NCBI RefSeq assembly: GCF_007860185.1
Contig: NZ_SJPY01000010.1
Span: forward strand, 124,001 to 188,000
DNA from: Novipirellula aureliae
Lineage (GTDB): Bacteria; Planctomycetota; Planctomycetia; Pirellulales; Pirellulaceae
Reading direction: 5' to 3'
DNA: 64,000 bases
How positions within the stretch are numbered: the first letter of the stretch is position 1; each line of letters begins with the position of its first letter. This document shows, in pieces, positions 63,049 through 64,000 of this stretch. The notes beneath the pieces are model-generated. The model was not told the origin of the DNA. It did not search any database and saw nothing but the letters and a program-made list of their open reading frames with translations. The translations under genes and the position numbers were made by a program.

Positions 63049-64000
63049 ATGCGATTTTTCCGTTCCACTCGATCACGCCGACGTCCGATCGTGAAGCGTC
63101 GCCGACTGGCTGCCGAGCCGCTCGAAGCTCGACGCGTATTGGCAGCCAGTCTTGGCTGGGATGGACCGGGCTTGGGAAGTGCGGAACTGAGCTACTATAT
63201 TGGCAATTCACCCGATTCACTGTCGCAAGCGGAAACCAATGCTGCGATCGAAATGGCCCTCAATGCGTGGTCTAGCGTGGTGGATATCACGTTTACACCG
63301 ACCGACGAAGCGGGATTGCGTGATTCGATCGACATCCGCTTTACCAATATTGACGGCGTCGGCGGTACACTGGCCCAAGCCTACTTTCCCGACGACGTGA
63401 ATCCCGCCCGCGTCGCTGGCGATATCCAATTTGACGTTGCCGACGCATGGGAAGTCGGCAATTCACTCGGCAACCAAGCCTTCGATCTCGTCTATGTTGC
63501 CGTTCACGAAATTGGCCACTCGCTTGGTCTCGACCACACCAGCCAAGCGGGTAGCGTGTTGACTCCGTTTGTGTCGCCGAGCCAGTTGTTTACCGGCCTT
63601 GACGACGTGGATGTCACGGCAATTCAGGCTCTGTACACAACCGCCGACGTTGCAACGACGTCCGATACCCCGACGGATGAAATACCAATTGATGAGACAC
63701 CCGTCAATGAGATACCAACTGGCGAGACGGAGAGTGGTGACACGCCCACAAACGATACAGATACGGACACAGATACGGACACGGACACGGACACGGACAC
63801 GGATGACACCAGCGACAGTGACGACGATCCGTTTCCCCGTCGTCGCTGGCATCGCGGTGGCAATTGGCATCACTGGGGTGACCGGTTAGATGCCTCGGTC
63901 CCTGAATACAACTACCTCGATCCAACCGACGTGAATGGTGACGGCAGCACGTCCGCGCTCGATGCGCTGACGATCATCAATCAGCTCAACCAAACATCGC
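63049..64000 (+). CDS. Secreted matrixin-type metalloprotease with LEPR export signal and dockerin (cut by window end)
   Basis: At least 317 residues, open to the window end. A basic N-terminus with AAEPLEARRVLAAS is the planctomycete LEPR-type export signal. The metalloprotease domain follows, with zinc motif HEIGHSLGLDH (His153, Glu154, His157, His163). After it, where matrixins have a Met-turn, the sequence is GSVLTPFVSP, apparently with Leu in place of Met. A Thr/Glu/Asp-rich linker includes a DTDTDT repeat, then a basic WHRGGNWHHWG stretch. A dockerin-like segment DVNGDGSTSALDALTIINQLN begins near residue 298. The gene continues past 64000. Substrate unknown. ATG 63049 is preceded by AAGCG. 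Confidence 0.85.
   Translation, partial: MRFFRSTRSRRRPIVKRRRLAAEPLEARRVLAASLGWDGPGLGSAELSYYIGNSPDSLSQAETNAAIEMALNAWSSVVDITFTPTDEAGLRDSIDIRFTNIDGVGGTLAQAYFPDDVNPARVAGDIQFDVADAWEVGNSLGNQAFDLVYVAVHEIGHSLGLDHTSQAGSVLTPFVSPSQLFTGLDDVDVTAIQALYTTADVATTSDTPTDEIPIDETPVNEIPTGETESGDTPTNDTDTDTDTDTDTDTDTDDTSDSDDDPFPRRRWHRGGNWHHWGDRLDASVPEYNYLDPTDVNGDGSTSALDALTIINQLNQTS

Overview
The window looks like chromosomal DNA of a planctomycete, most likely of the Rhodopirellula/Pirellulaceae type. The signs are a DUF1559 pseudopilin-like protein, a PEP-CTERM exported protein, a LEPR-type planctomycete export signal on a dockerin-bearing matrixin, an ECF sigma factor overlapping a Ser/Thr kinase, a signal peptidase I with a very large insertion, a CotH/DUF4956 pair, and several families of dispersed palindromic intergenic repeats. 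I saw no rRNA, tRNA, CRISPR array or prophage.

Layout. 1-2471 is a mobile-element region: nineteen hairpin units of about 65 bp in three blocks, two near-identical internally deleted elements, and one intact Y1 (IS200-like) transposase gene with a hairpin right end. 2522-21825 holds topA, a large PpiD/SurA-like membrane protein with acidic repeats, a broken Gfo/Idh oxidoreductase next to a MITE, an MscK-like channel, a deoxyhypusine synthase-like enzyme, a lipoprotein, a 35-bp x 8 repeat array upstream of ftsK, two paralogous metallophosphoesterases, tsaB and an adenylate-forming ligase. 22266-34919 holds a UbiD decarboxylase, an aldehyde dehydrogenase with a sigma-54-like promoter, bioF, an alpha/beta hydrolase-like protein, an M42-like peptidase, a site-2 protease with CBS domains, a terpenoid-cyclase-fold protein, and a def-fmt pair whose fmt has a repeat-encoded C-terminal extension.

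35184-48901 holds a coiled-coil pair of unknown function, a PEP-CTERM beta-propeller protein, a DUF1559 protein, a tRNA-dihydrouridine synthase, a 1150-residue TPR-type protein, a lipoate-ligase-like protein, a nested MITE, signal peptidase I and lptB. 48920-52991 is the most coherent regulatory unit. Five small stress and membrane genes (CsbD-like, YqjD/YqjE/holin-like) run in an overlapping operon behind a good -24/-12 (sigma-54) promoter and an inverted repeat, followed on the same strand by an NtrC-type sigma-54 activator and an Hpt protein. 53131-64000 holds a PfkB sugar kinase, an unknown protein coupled to a hopanoid-type glycosyltransferase, the ECF sigma/kinase pair, DUF4956-CotH, and the start of a secreted matrixin that runs off the window.

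The two most distinctive observations are the Y1-transposase hairpin array (1-2471) and the sigma-54 stress-membrane locus (48920-52991). Repeat biology is unusually rich: at least six separate repeat families occur, one of which has entered a coding sequence (fmt). Start codons are often GTG or TTG; where I moved a start the reason is given in that entry.
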